Assembly (NCBI GenBank): GCA_900317845.1
Contig: ONII01000002.1
Location: 1-64,000, forward strand
Direction of reading: 5' to 3'
Length of the DNA stretch: 64,000 nucleotides
Origin: an uncultured Bacteroidales bacterium
Lineage (GTDB): Bacteria; Bacteroidota; Bacteroidia; Bacteroidales; UBA932
The notes under the pieces are model-generated. The model was not told where the DNA came from. It saw nothing but the letters and a program-made list of their open reading frames with translations, and did not search any database. Position numbers and translations under genes: made by a program. Positions 33,201 to 41,096 of the stretch are shown piece by piece. Within the stretch, counting starts at the first letter, position 1. Each line of letters begins with the position of its first letter.

Positions 33201-33370
33201 TCTTCATTTCCTCCCTCCGCTTCTTCGTGGGCGCCGAGAACCTGCTCACCCTCACTTCTTACCGCGGTTTCGACCCCGAAATCTCCTCCGGTGGTACTTC
33301 CCTGGGTGTAGACTACGGTGTGTACCCGCAGTCCCGCACCTTCCTTTGCGGTGTTAACCTTAAATTCTAA
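30239..33370 (+). CDS. susC: SusC/RagA-type TonB-linked outer-membrane receptor
   Basis: The 1043-residue TonB-dependent transporter has a signal peptide (MKKIATLILFAGLALSAMAQ) and a carboxypeptidase-like regulatory domain (about 22-105: LKGTVKDSAGEPIIGAFVVQ). A plug domain follows (VIGYGVQKKSVVTAAIAKVD, RIRGVGSINSSDPIYIVDGM, DIESIEVLKDAASGAVYGTR, AANGVVLVTTKKG). The rest is a 22-strand barrel ending TFLCGVNLKF. It imports oligosaccharides released at the surface, with the adjacent SusD as lid. The length is typical. Position with SusD, a binding lipoprotein, GH16 and GH3 points to a beta-1,3-glucan ligand. Confidence 0.97.
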   Translation: MKKIATLILFAGLALSAMAQNLTLKGTVKDSAGEPIIGAFVVQQGTSNGAMTDVDGAFALTTPQGASIEISCIGYATQVISNNGQQDLSIVLVDDAQMLEETVVIGYGVQKKSVVTAAIAKVDAEALGVTAPTRVDNALKGLTAGVTVTSASGQPGASSRIRIRGVGSINSSDPIYIVDGMPISGGIDYLNPSDIESIEVLKDAASGAVYGTRAANGVVLVTTKKGAKGRTHVDYNFTFGISNPWKQREVLNASEYALMINEGLINAGMAPKYADPFSYGVGTNWQKEVFNRNAPQQTHEVSVSGASDRVNYYLALGYTDQQGIVGGNWGRSNYNRLTLRSNTSFTLVDKKSERNYLNSIVLQNQLSYAKISSKGISENSQWGSPLGSALAMSPILGVYASDEDVANYRTIYPGETLLQAADGRYYMIPGGAYNEMNNPIADLSRPANDNWSHKFVGGLSGDIQIWDNIHFHTSFSVDMSFWGNYGYTPTYYLSGNNHATTTEVNAQYEKGLVWQVENYLTYNKEIGKHAFSVMIGQSAFENTSDGLWGNRRDLAPEWYDKPYIGNAPDNNDDPDKQHANGWFNSPYRLASYFGRADYNYGERYMVQFTIRQDGSSKFGSNNKWGYFPSFSLGWNIHNEPYINVPSWLSRAKVRFSWGVNGSDAFEAFRYTTLTSNNNNYIFDRNEATVIGVKSSGLANPSLRWERSVQTNVGVDLGFLSNAINFTIDYYNKTTDGMLIQVPVPAYVGEASPWGNAGLMRNQGVEMEASYKFSPVKDLNFHIGGNATYLHNRLVNLGNDSGFMNLDSFQGAGTMTRAENGKPFPYFYGYKTNGIFQNQAEIDSYVNADGEKILPNAVPGDVRFVDVNGDGKFTEDDRTDIGNGMPKWTVGLNFSASYKGLDFYMLWQGTFGNSVLDVTRRIDISESNLPAYMLNRWTGEGTSNTIPRFVRGDAVNWQMSDLYVQDGSYMRLKNIQLGYTLPQKWTKKIFISSLRFFVGAENLLTLTSYRGFDPEISSGGTSLGVDYGVYPQSRTFLCGVNLKF

Positions 33371-33379
33371 AAAACAGGC

Positions 33380-34903
33380 ATGACTATGAAACAGAATCTT
33401 ATTCTTGCTGCGGCAGCCCTGGTTGCCCTCACCACTGCCTGCACCGAAAAATTCCTGACCGTGGAACACAACAGCGCCCGTCCGCTGGAGACCTACTTCA
33501 CTACTCCGGAGCACCTGGAGGAAGCCGTTGTGGCCGCATACGACCCGCTCCAGTGGTTTGACTGGTGCGAAGGGCAGTACAATCCGCTCAACATTATGTC
33601 CGACATCATGGCCGACCAGATTTGGGTGGGCGGTTCCGACCGTTCCGACAACGACTACTGGCACATGATGATGAACTTCGAGGCCACCCCCACCAAGACC
33701 ATGTCGGGTATCTGGTCCGATGCTTACTCCGGCGTCAAGCGTTGCAACGACGTCCTCACCTATATCGGCTGGACCAAAGACCTCTCCGACGACGCCAAAA
33801 AGCTTGCCGAGGCCCAGGTTCGCGTACTCCGCGCTTTCTACTACAACATCCTCTGGAAATTCTGGGGCAACATCCCCTACTATGAGGTGAACCTCACCGG
33901 TGACTTCACCTGCGAGCAGTTCAAGGCCGACGAAGTCTACGAAAAGTTCATCACCGACCTTGAGGGTGCCATTGCCCTGAATGCCCTCCCGATGCACTGG
34001 GACGATGCCAATATCGGCCGCGTTAACAAAGCGATGGCCTACATGCTCTTCACCGAGGCCGTCATGTACCAGAACGACGAGTCCCGCTATGGCAAGGCCC
34101 TTGGCTATATGAAAGAAATCATTGCCGATCCCAACTACGAGCTGCTGCCGGACTATGGCCAGATTTTCCTGGAGACCGGCGAATGGAGCAGCGAATCCAT
34201 CTTCGAAATCAGCTACAAGGACAGCGGCGCCCAGCGCTCCTGGAACTGGGTTCGTGGCGTAGGTGGTACGGTTCTTCCCCGTATGATCTCCCCGAACGAA
34301 TGGTCCGGTGACGGCGAGCACGACAACGGCTGGGGCTTCGCTCCGGTACGTGTCGAAACCTACGAGATGTTCGACCCTGCCGACGCCCGTCGCGCCGCTA
34401 CCTGCTGGGATGCCCGCAACACCGGCTCCGGCAAGTACAATCCGCGCTACCAGGATACCGGCTACTTCCTGGAGAAGTACGTGGCCTACAAAGCCAACAA
34501 TGCGGAAGCCGAATACGACGGCGACCTCAACTTCAACAACAACCTCCGCATCTACCGTTACTCCGAGTGCCTGCTGAATGCAGCGGAACTCGCTCTGCGC
34601 AGCAACGACACCGCCGGTGCCGAAGGCTGGCTCAACGCCGTGCACGGCCGTTCCCTGGGTGGCGCCACCGTGGCCCTCTCGCTGGAGAACATCAAGCAGG
34701 AACGCCGGCTCGAGTTTGTAGGTGAAGGCAAGCGTTACTGGGACCTCATCCGCTGGGGTGACGCTCCTACGGTGCTGGTTCCGGACGTATACGGTTATCG
34801 TACCAATACCTGGAGCGAGAGCAAGAAATACCTGCCCTTCCCGCAGCACGAGATGGACGCTACCGCAGGTCTTACGCACCAGCTGGTTCAGAACAATTAT
34901 TAA
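33380..34903 (+). CDS. susD: SusD/RagB-type glycan-binding lipoprotein
   Basis: The 507-residue surface lipoprotein (lipobox ALVALTTAC) pairs with SusC to capture glycan. Typical features are the early KFLTVEHNSARPLETYFTTP, TPR-like helices (AEAQVRVLRAFYYNILWKFW; GNIPYYEV), YSECLLNAAELALRSNDTAG and the C-terminal IKQERRLEFVGEGKRYWDLI followed by RWGDA. ATG at 33380 or the second Met at 33386 could start it, and the latter gives the cleaner signal peptide. Aromatic residues in WFDWCEGQ and WNWVRGVGG may contribute to the sugar platform. Confidence 0.96.
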   Translation: MTMKQNLILAAAALVALTTACTEKFLTVEHNSARPLETYFTTPEHLEEAVVAAYDPLQWFDWCEGQYNPLNIMSDIMADQIWVGGSDRSDNDYWHMMMNFEATPTKTMSGIWSDAYSGVKRCNDVLTYIGWTKDLSDDAKKLAEAQVRVLRAFYYNILWKFWGNIPYYEVNLTGDFTCEQFKADEVYEKFITDLEGAIALNALPMHWDDANIGRVNKAMAYMLFTEAVMYQNDESRYGKALGYMKEIIADPNYELLPDYGQIFLETGEWSSESIFEISYKDSGAQRSWNWVRGVGGTVLPRMISPNEWSGDGEHDNGWGFAPVRVETYEMFDPADARRAATCWDARNTGSGKYNPRYQDTGYFLEKYVAYKANNAEAEYDGDLNFNNNLRIYRYSECLLNAAELALRSNDTAGAEGWLNAVHGRSLGGATVALSLENIKQERRLEFVGEGKRYWDLIRWGDAPTVLVPDVYGYRTNTWSESKKYLPFPQHEMDATAGLTHQLVQNNY

Positions 34904-34915
34904 TCGACGCTGAAT

Positions 34916-37765
34916 ATGAAAAAGTTAGCATATATCCTTGCGGCTACGTTCGCGCTGTTTGCCTGCGCCAAGGAGGAGAATCGTCACCCTTCAGAGGCCC
35001 AGGCCCCCAAGACCGCATCCGCATTCGAGCCCATTATTTCGGTGGACCAGGAGATTAACCAGGTTACCTTCTCCGTGGACTCCAAAGCGGTCATCCCTGT
35101 CTGGCTGTTCCAGGACAAGGACGGCGAATTCACTGAGCGCAGGGCCCAGAACGGCCTCAAGCGCATCTTCGCCACGGCTGGTGATTACAAGGTGCGCATG
35201 AAGATCATGAACGCCTCCGGTATCACCCCCGACTACGTGGAAAAGACCTTCCACATTGACAACACCATCGCCAGCTTTGACAAGTTCATCACTTTCCTGG
35301 CCGGTGGCACCGCAGTTGAGAACACCAAGCTCTGGCACATCGACGGCGATACCGAAGGTCACATGGGCTGCGGCCCCGCCGGAACCGACGGTCTCGAGTG
35401 GTGGTCGGCAGGCGCCAAGGATAAGGAAGCCTTCGGCGTGTATGAGAGTATGGTGGGCTTCTCCGGTGACGGCGCCTATGCTTTCCTCCCCGGTGAGAAT
35501 GGCGGCGTCTATGTGAACAAGGATGTCACGGTGTCTCCGTTCGTGGAGCAGAAGGGTGACGCTACCGAGGACTATGTGGCCCAGGTGGATCCCCAGATGT
35601 CCTCGTACGCCTTTGCCTACCACGGCGACGAACTCTACCTGGTGCTCCCGGAAAAGACCCTGTTCCCGTACATCGACAACGATGCCTTCTGGGCCAATCC
35701 TGAATTCAAGGTGCTCAGCATCACCCGCGAGACGCTGGAACTGGTGCACGACAACGGCGACATCGCCTGGCACTTCCTCCTTACCTCCAAGCCGGCTGCC
35801 TACGTATTCAAAGGCTTCAAGTACAATGCCGATTCCAACCTTTGGAAACCGGCCGACGGTGCCCACACCTTCAGTTTCTATTACGCTCCCGGCTGGGCCC
35901 AGATTGCCGATCCGGAAGTGGAGCTGGAAGGTGCCGAATACACCATTGACCTGCCGTCCGCTACCGCTGACCAGTGGCAGGCCCAGTTCCACATCATCCC
36001 CGAAGAGCCCGTCGTGCTCACCGAGGACAAGAACTACGACTTCTCTGTCATCATCAATACCAACAAGGCCCTTCCGGGCATGACCTTCAAGCTCACCTCC
36101 GTGGATTCCGACGATGTGTTCCTCTTCGCCAACCGCGAGCCCATCGAAGCCGGCGAGACCATTTACTACCTCACCGACCTGAAAGGCATCAACGCTCCCA
36201 ATGGCGTGAAGATGGTCTTTGACTTTGGCGGCAACGCTGAGGGGACCGTGGTTTCCATCGCCAACATTGTGGTGAAAGACCATGCCATTGACGACGGTAC
36301 CATCCTGCCTTCCGACGGACCGGAGGATCCCGAAGACGGCGACAACATTGTGGTTATCTACGGCAAGGAACTCTGGGCCGATGCTACCGTTGAACTGGAG
36401 ACCTGGTTCAGCCCGGCCGACTGGAGCGGCGGCCTGGATCCGCAGGCCACCTATGCGGAGGGCAAACTCACGCTGACGGTTCCCGAAGGAACGGGCGGCG
36501 CCGAGTGGCAGGGTCAGGTAAAACTGCACACCAACATCGCCATCGACCCGGCCAAGAAGTATGCCTTCAACGCTAAGTTCAATGCCAGCTCCGACGGTTT
36601 TGCGACCGCCAAGATGACTTCCAACACCGACCCGGGCGGCATCGAGTTCTTCTATGACAACAGCCTGGAACTGACCGCTTTCGAGGACTATGGTTACAAG
36701 CAGGAAGGCGTGAGCATGGCTGTAGAAGGGGAGACCGTCATGGTGGTCTTCGACTTTGGCCGCCTGCCTGCCGGAACGGAAGTGACGGTAAGCGACATCA
36801 CCCTCCACGAGGTCCAGGTGGGCGAGGTTACCTACGGTGACAACATCTGGGACAACAATGCCGAACTGGAGACCTGGTTCAGCCCGGCCGACTGGAGCGG
36901 CGGTCTGGATCCGCAGGCCACCTATACGGATGGCAAACTCACGCTGACGGTTCCCGAAGGAACGGGCGGTGCCGAGTGGCAGGGTCAGGTGAAACTGCAC
37001 ACCAACATTGCCATCGACCCCAATAAACTGTACGGTTTCTCCGCAAAAGTGAACGCCGGTGCCGACGGCCTGATCACGGCCAAGATGACCTCCAACACCG
37101 ATCCCGGTGGCATTGAGTTCTTCTACGACAATGGCATTGCCCTCACCGCTTTCGAAGATGTCCTCATCAAGAAAGACAAGATACAGATGGCCACAACCGA
37201 AGGCGAAACCATCATGGTGGTGTTCGACTTTGGCCGCCTGCCCGCCGGAACGGAAGTGACCGTAACGGAGATTACCGTCCGGGAACTCAATGTGGTGTCC
37301 TACAACGAGACCAACATCTGGGACAACAATGCAGAGCTGGAGACCTGGTTCAGCCCGGCCGACTGGAGCGGCGGCCTGGATCCGCAGGCAACCTATACGG
37401 ATGGCAAACTCACGCTGACGGTTCCCGAAGGAACGGGCGGTGCCGAGTGGCAGGGTCAGGTGAAACTGCACACCAGCGTCCCCATCGAGTCCGGCGCGCT
37501 GTATGCGGTGAGCTTCACCATCAACGCCTCTTCCGACGGCGTGGCTACGGCCAAGATGACCTCCAACACGGACCCCGGCGGCATTGAGTTCTTCTATGAC
37601 AACGGTGTCGAACTGACGGCTTTCGAAAACCTGACCTATCTGCAAAAAGGTGTTTCCATGGCCATCGGTGAAGGTGAAACAGTGATGCTCGTCCTGGACT
37701 TCGGCCGCTTCCCGGCCGGGACCGAGATTACCGTGTCCGATATCGTCCTTCTGAAAGCGGAATAA
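34916..37765 (+). CDS. surface glycan-binding lipoprotein with tandem carbohydrate-binding-like repeats
   Basis: The 949-residue lipoprotein (ATFALFACA) occupies the SusE/F (SGBP-B) position. Domains: a PKD-like sandwich (about 40-115), a SusE/F-like region (about 125-340, with KLWHIDGDTEGHMGCGPAGT), one divergent carbohydrate-binding-like domain (about 345-455), then three near-identical copies of a 157-residue CBM4/9-like module (484-640, 641-797, 798-949). Each copy contains ELETWFSPADWSGGLDPQAT, EGTGGAEWQGQVKLHT and MTSNTDPGGIEFFYDN, with aromatic residues suited to glycan stacking. Tandem modules should raise avidity for long glucans at the surface. The copies are highly alike at the nucleotide level, so copy number may vary among strains. 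Confidence 0.88.
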   Translation: MKKLAYILAATFALFACAKEENRHPSEAQAPKTASAFEPIISVDQEINQVTFSVDSKAVIPVWLFQDKDGEFTERRAQNGLKRIFATAGDYKVRMKIMNASGITPDYVEKTFHIDNTIASFDKFITFLAGGTAVENTKLWHIDGDTEGHMGCGPAGTDGLEWWSAGAKDKEAFGVYESMVGFSGDGAYAFLPGENGGVYVNKDVTVSPFVEQKGDATEDYVAQVDPQMSSYAFAYHGDELYLVLPEKTLFPYIDNDAFWANPEFKVLSITRETLELVHDNGDIAWHFLLTSKPAAYVFKGFKYNADSNLWKPADGAHTFSFYYAPGWAQIADPEVELEGAEYTIDLPSATADQWQAQFHIIPEEPVVLTEDKNYDFSVIINTNKALPGMTFKLTSVDSDDVFLFANREPIEAGETIYYLTDLKGINAPNGVKMVFDFGGNAEGTVVSIANIVVKDHAIDDGTILPSDGPEDPEDGDNIVVIYGKELWADATVELETWFSPADWSGGLDPQATYAEGKLTLTVPEGTGGAEWQGQVKLHTNIAIDPAKKYAFNAKFNASSDGFATAKMTSNTDPGGIEFFYDNSLELTAFEDYGYKQEGVSMAVEGETVMVVFDFGRLPAGTEVTVSDITLHEVQVGEVTYGDNIWDNNAELETWFSPADWSGGLDPQATYTDGKLTLTVPEGTGGAEWQGQVKLHTNIAIDPNKLYGFSAKVNAGADGLITAKMTSNTDPGGIEFFYDNGIALTAFEDVLIKKDKIQMATTEGETIMVVFDFGRLPAGTEVTVTEITVRELNVVSYNETNIWDNNAELETWFSPADWSGGLDPQATYTDGKLTLTVPEGTGGAEWQGQVKLHTSVPIESGALYAVSFTINASSDGVATAKMTSNTDPGGIEFFYDNGVELTAFENLTYLQKGVSMAIGEGETVMLVLDFGRFPAGTEITVSDIVLLKAE
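36365..37765 (+). repeat. three tandem 471-nt repeat units in the glycan-binding gene
   Basis: Units start at about 36365, 36836 and 37307. The landmark encoding ELETWFSPADWSGG recurs at 36392, 36863 and 37334, exactly 471 nt (157 codons) apart. About 140 nt after each landmark are almost identical, and the rest of each unit is more diverged. This is consistent with recent duplication or gene conversion. Confidence 0.92.
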
Positions 37766-37766
37766 C

Positions 37767-38855
37767 ATGAGATCCATCCATCTATTGCCCCTTCTTTTCC
37801 TTACCCTCGCCTGCGCCTGCGGCGGGGGTGGGGACAAAGAGGTCCCTTCCAAGACGGAAAGTGTTACCGTAACGCCTACCAGCCTGTCCTGCGACCAGAA
37901 CGAGCAAACGCTCACGCTGGACGTGACCGCTTCCGGCGCCTTCCAGGTGTTTCCTGCCGATGGCGTGTCCTGGGTAACGGTGGAGCCGGCCTACAGCGCA
38001 GCCTCATCGGCCAAAGTAAGCGTGAAGGTGGCCAAGAATGACACCTATCTCGACCGCGAGACCACCATCACGGTCAAGTGCGGAACCACGCGCGAGAAAG
38101 TGACGCTCTCCCAGAGCGGCGGTGAGGTGGATATCGACATGCCCGAAGGCTATCACCTGGTGTGGCGTGACGAATTCAGTGAAGGCAGCGTACCGTCCAG
38201 CCAGTGGTGGTACGAGACCGGCGCCGGCGGCTGGGGCAACAACGAGATTCAGGAGTACGTGGCCCAGAACAAGGACGGAAAAGACATTGCCTATGTGAGT
38301 AACGGGACGCTGAAAATTGCGGCCCAGAAGATTGACAACAAGGTCTATTCTGTCCGTATGAACACCACCCAGGGCTGGACCTACGGTTGGTTCGAGGCCC
38401 GTATCAAGGTCACCGACGCCCGCGGCAGCTGGCCGGCCTTCTGGATGATGCCCAAGAACTTCAAAACTTGGCCCGGTGACGGCGAAATTGACATCATGGA
38501 GTATGCCATTGGCACCCAGGGGAAGAATAAGTCTTCTTCCAGCATCCACTGTGCTGCATTCAACTGGCCTGCAGGTACCCAGAAAACCCATGTCCAGAGT
38601 GTGAACAATGCCGCTTCGGAGTTCCATGTATATGCCCTGGAGTGGATGGCGGACAAGATGATTTTCTACGTGGACGGGAAAGCCCACCTCACCTTTGACA
38701 ACGACGGTCAGGGGTATGAACACTGGCCGTTCAACGCCCCGTTCTATCTCAAGCTGAACCTGGCTTGGGGCGGAAACATGGGCGGTACGGCCGTGGATGC
38801 CGACCTTCCCGCCGTGTACGAGATTGACTACGTCCGCGTATTCCAGAAAGACTGA
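37767..38855 (+). CDS. GH16 endo-beta-1,3-glucanase (laminarinase-like) lipoprotein
   Basis: The 362-residue lipoprotein (FLTLACACGGGG) has a BACON-type beta domain (about 32-117, TPTSLSCDQNEQTLTLDVTA, ending VTLSQSGG) and a GH16 jelly roll (about 126-362). The catalytic signature GDGEIDIMEYAIG places the nucleophile at Glu240 and the acid/base at Glu245; HLVWRDEFSEG and WGNNEIQEYV are typical of laminarinase-type GH16 (subfamily 3). It should cut internal beta-1,3 (or mixed 1,3/1,4) glucan bonds at the surface, feeding the SusCD pair. The BACON domain probably keeps it near the membrane. It begins 1 nt after the upstream stop. Confidence 0.92.
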   Translation: MRSIHLLPLLFLTLACACGGGGDKEVPSKTESVTVTPTSLSCDQNEQTLTLDVTASGAFQVFPADGVSWVTVEPAYSAASSAKVSVKVAKNDTYLDRETTITVKCGTTREKVTLSQSGGEVDIDMPEGYHLVWRDEFSEGSVPSSQWWYETGAGGWGNNEIQEYVAQNKDGKDIAYVSNGTLKIAAQKIDNKVYSVRMNTTQGWTYGWFEARIKVTDARGSWPAFWMMPKNFKTWPGDGEIDIMEYAIGTQGKNKSSSSIHCAAFNWPAGTQKTHVQSVNNAASEFHVYALEWMADKMIFYVDGKAHLTFDNDGQGYEHWPFNAPFYLKLNLAWGGNMGGTAVDADLPAVYEIDYVRVFQKD

Positions 38856-38860
38856 ACACT

Positions 38861-41092
38861 ATGAAACGAACTAAAATCCTTTTCCTGAGTCTGATGGCAG
38901 TGCTTGCCTGCTCCCGGCAGGCGGGCACTACCACGGGCTCTACTCCCGAGGTGGAGGCTCGCGTAGATAAACTGCTGAGCCAGATGACCTTGCAGGAGAA
39001 AATCGGCCAGATGAACCAGATTTCGGCCGGTGGCGACGTGGCCCAGTATGCGGAGGCCCTTCGTGCCGGACAGATTGGTTCCATCCTCAACGAGGTGGAT
39101 CCGGAAAAGATTAACGAATACCAGCGGCTGGCCGTGGAGGAATCCCGCCTGGGCATTCCGCTGCTGGTGAGCCGGGACGTGATTCATGGTTTCCACACCC
39201 TGTTCCCCATTCCGCTGGGTTTGGCAGCCACCTTTGACCCGGAACTGGTGGAGAAAGGCGCCCGCATTGCGGCCATCGAGGCCACGGCGCAGGGCATCCG
39301 CTGGACCTTCTCGCCCATGCTGGACATTGCCCGCGACCCCCGTTGGGGCCGGATAGCGGAAGGCAGCGGCGAAGACACCTACCTGGACGCCCGCATGGGC
39401 GAAGCCATGGTGCGCGGCTACCAGGGCAACCTGGCGGACTCCACGTCCATGGCGGCCTGCATCAAGCACTTTGTGGGTTACGGTGCAGCCGAAGGCGGCC
39501 GTGACTACAACAGCACCTACCTTACCGAGCGCCAGCTCCGGAACGTGTACCTGCCGCCGTTCGAGGCCGCGGTAAAAGCCGGTGCGCTCACCCTCATGAC
39601 CTCCTTCAACGACAACGACGGCGTGCCGTCCACCGGCAACACGTTTGTGGTGAAGGACATCCTCCGCGGCGAGTGGGGCTTCGACGGCCTGGTGGTCACC
39701 GACTGGAACTCCATGGGCGAGATGATCGCCCACGGTTTTGGCGAGGACCGCAAAGACGTGGCCGAGAAAGCCGTCAAAGCCGGCGTAGACATGGACATGA
39801 TGACTTATGGTTTCCTGTCCCACCTGGAGGAACTGGTGAAGGAAGGCGCCGTGAAGGAGAAGGCCATCGACCAGGCTGTCCGGAACATCCTCCGCGTAAA
39901 AGTGATGCTGGGCCTGTTCGAGCATCCGTACGTGGATGTGGCGGCGGGACGCGCCGTGCAATATGCGCCGGAGCACCTGGCTGCCGCGCAGAAGACGGCC
40001 GAAGAAAGCGCCATCCTCCTCAAAAATACAGGCGTGCTGCCCTTGAAGGCCGGCGTCCGCATGCTGGTGACCGGTCCCCTGGCCGATGCCCCGCACGACC
40101 AGCTGGGCACCTGGTCCTTCGACGGCGAAAAGGAACATACGGTTACCCCGCTGAAGGCCCTGCAGGCACGGTTCCCGGGTCAGGTGACCTATGTCCCCGG
40201 CCTGCAGTTCAGCCGGGAGAAGCGTGAACGCTTTGACGATGTCCTTGCCGCCGCCCGCCACGCCGATGTTGTGCTGGCCTTCGTGGGTGAAGAAGCCATC
40301 CTCTCCGGCGAAGCCCATTCCCTGGCCGACCTGAACCTCAAGGGCTCCCAAAGCGAATTGCTGAAGGCGCTGCGAAGCACCGGCAAGCCGGTGGTGGCCG
40401 TGGTGATGGCCGGCCGTCCGCTTACCATCGAGCGCGACCTTCCCCACTGCGACGCCCTGCTGTACAGTTTCCATCCCGGAACCATGGGCGGCCCTGCGCT
40501 GGCCAATCTCCTGTTTGGCGACGTGGTGCCGTCGGGAAAAACCCCCGTTACGTTCCTGCGTACGGCGGGCCAGGCCCCCATGTACTACAACCACAACATG
40601 ACCGGCCGGCCGTTCATCGGCGGTTTGCTGCTGGACGACATTCCGCTGGAAGCCGGACAAACCTCCCTGGGCAACACGTCCTATTACCTGGACTATGGCG
40701 CCTATCCGCTCTTCCCCTTCGGCTATGGCCTTAGCTACACCACCTTTGCCTATTCCGACATCCGTCTGGACAAAGGTGTGTATGGCAAGGACGATGTGAT
40801 GGGGATCAGCTTTACGCTCACTAATACCGGCAACTGCGAGGGCACAGAAATTGCTCAGGTGTATGTCCGTGACCTGGTGGGTTCCGTAACCCGCCCGGTG
40901 AAAGAGCTGAAGGCGTTTGAGCGCATTACACTTGCCCCCGGCGAAAGCCGCACCGTGACCCTTTCCCTTCCCGTGTCGGAACTGGCCTTCTATGGCCTGG
41001 ACATGGTGAAGAAAGTAGAGCCCGGTGACTTCCAGTTGTGGGTAGCCGGCGACAGCGCCTCCGGTGAGGCCTTATCCTTTAAAGTGAAGTAA
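38861..41092 (+). CDS. bglX: GH3 beta-glucosidase
   Basis: The 743-residue GH3 enzyme has a lipoprotein-like signal (SLMAVLACSRQ). N-terminal TIM barrel motifs are QMTLQEKIGQMNQI, SRDVIHGFHTLFPIPLGLAA, DIARDPRWGR, CIKHFVGYGAAEGGRDYNST and GLVVTDWNSMGEM with nucleophile Asp281. The second alpha/beta domain has EEAILSGEAHSLADLNL, and a C-terminal fibronectin-like domain has GYGLSYTTFAYS. It trims released oligoglucosides to glucose, probably in the periplasm. It lies in the same operon as GH16, 5 nt downstream. Confidence 0.95.
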   Translation: MKRTKILFLSLMAVLACSRQAGTTTGSTPEVEARVDKLLSQMTLQEKIGQMNQISAGGDVAQYAEALRAGQIGSILNEVDPEKINEYQRLAVEESRLGIPLLVSRDVIHGFHTLFPIPLGLAATFDPELVEKGARIAAIEATAQGIRWTFSPMLDIARDPRWGRIAEGSGEDTYLDARMGEAMVRGYQGNLADSTSMAACIKHFVGYGAAEGGRDYNSTYLTERQLRNVYLPPFEAAVKAGALTLMTSFNDNDGVPSTGNTFVVKDILRGEWGFDGLVVTDWNSMGEMIAHGFGEDRKDVAEKAVKAGVDMDMMTYGFLSHLEELVKEGAVKEKAIDQAVRNILRVKVMLGLFEHPYVDVAAGRAVQYAPEHLAAAQKTAEESAILLKNTGVLPLKAGVRMLVTGPLADAPHDQLGTWSFDGEKEHTVTPLKALQARFPGQVTYVPGLQFSREKRERFDDVLAAARHADVVLAFVGEEAILSGEAHSLADLNLKGSQSELLKALRSTGKPVVAVVMAGRPLTIERDLPHCDALLYSFHPGTMGGPALANLLFGDVVPSGKTPVTFLRTAGQAPMYYNHNMTGRPFIGGLLLDDIPLEAGQTSLGNTSYYLDYGAYPLFPFGYGLSYTTFAYSDIRLDKGVYGKDDVMGISFTLTNTGNCEGTEIAQVYVRDLVGSVTRPVKELKAFERITLAPGESRTVTLSLPVSELAFYGLDMVKKVEPGDFQLWVAGDSASGEALSFKVK

Positions 41093-41096
41093 CTAC

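Noticed and set aside
30308-34879. A 1523-codon open frame antisense to susC and susD
   Set aside because: It is a codon-bias shadow of high-GC genes; the translation is a Val/Gly/His-rich string without signal or domain.
34991-37915. A 974-codon open frame antisense to the glycan-binding lipoprotein
   Set aside because: It repeats with the 471-nt units of the real gene and has no independent features.
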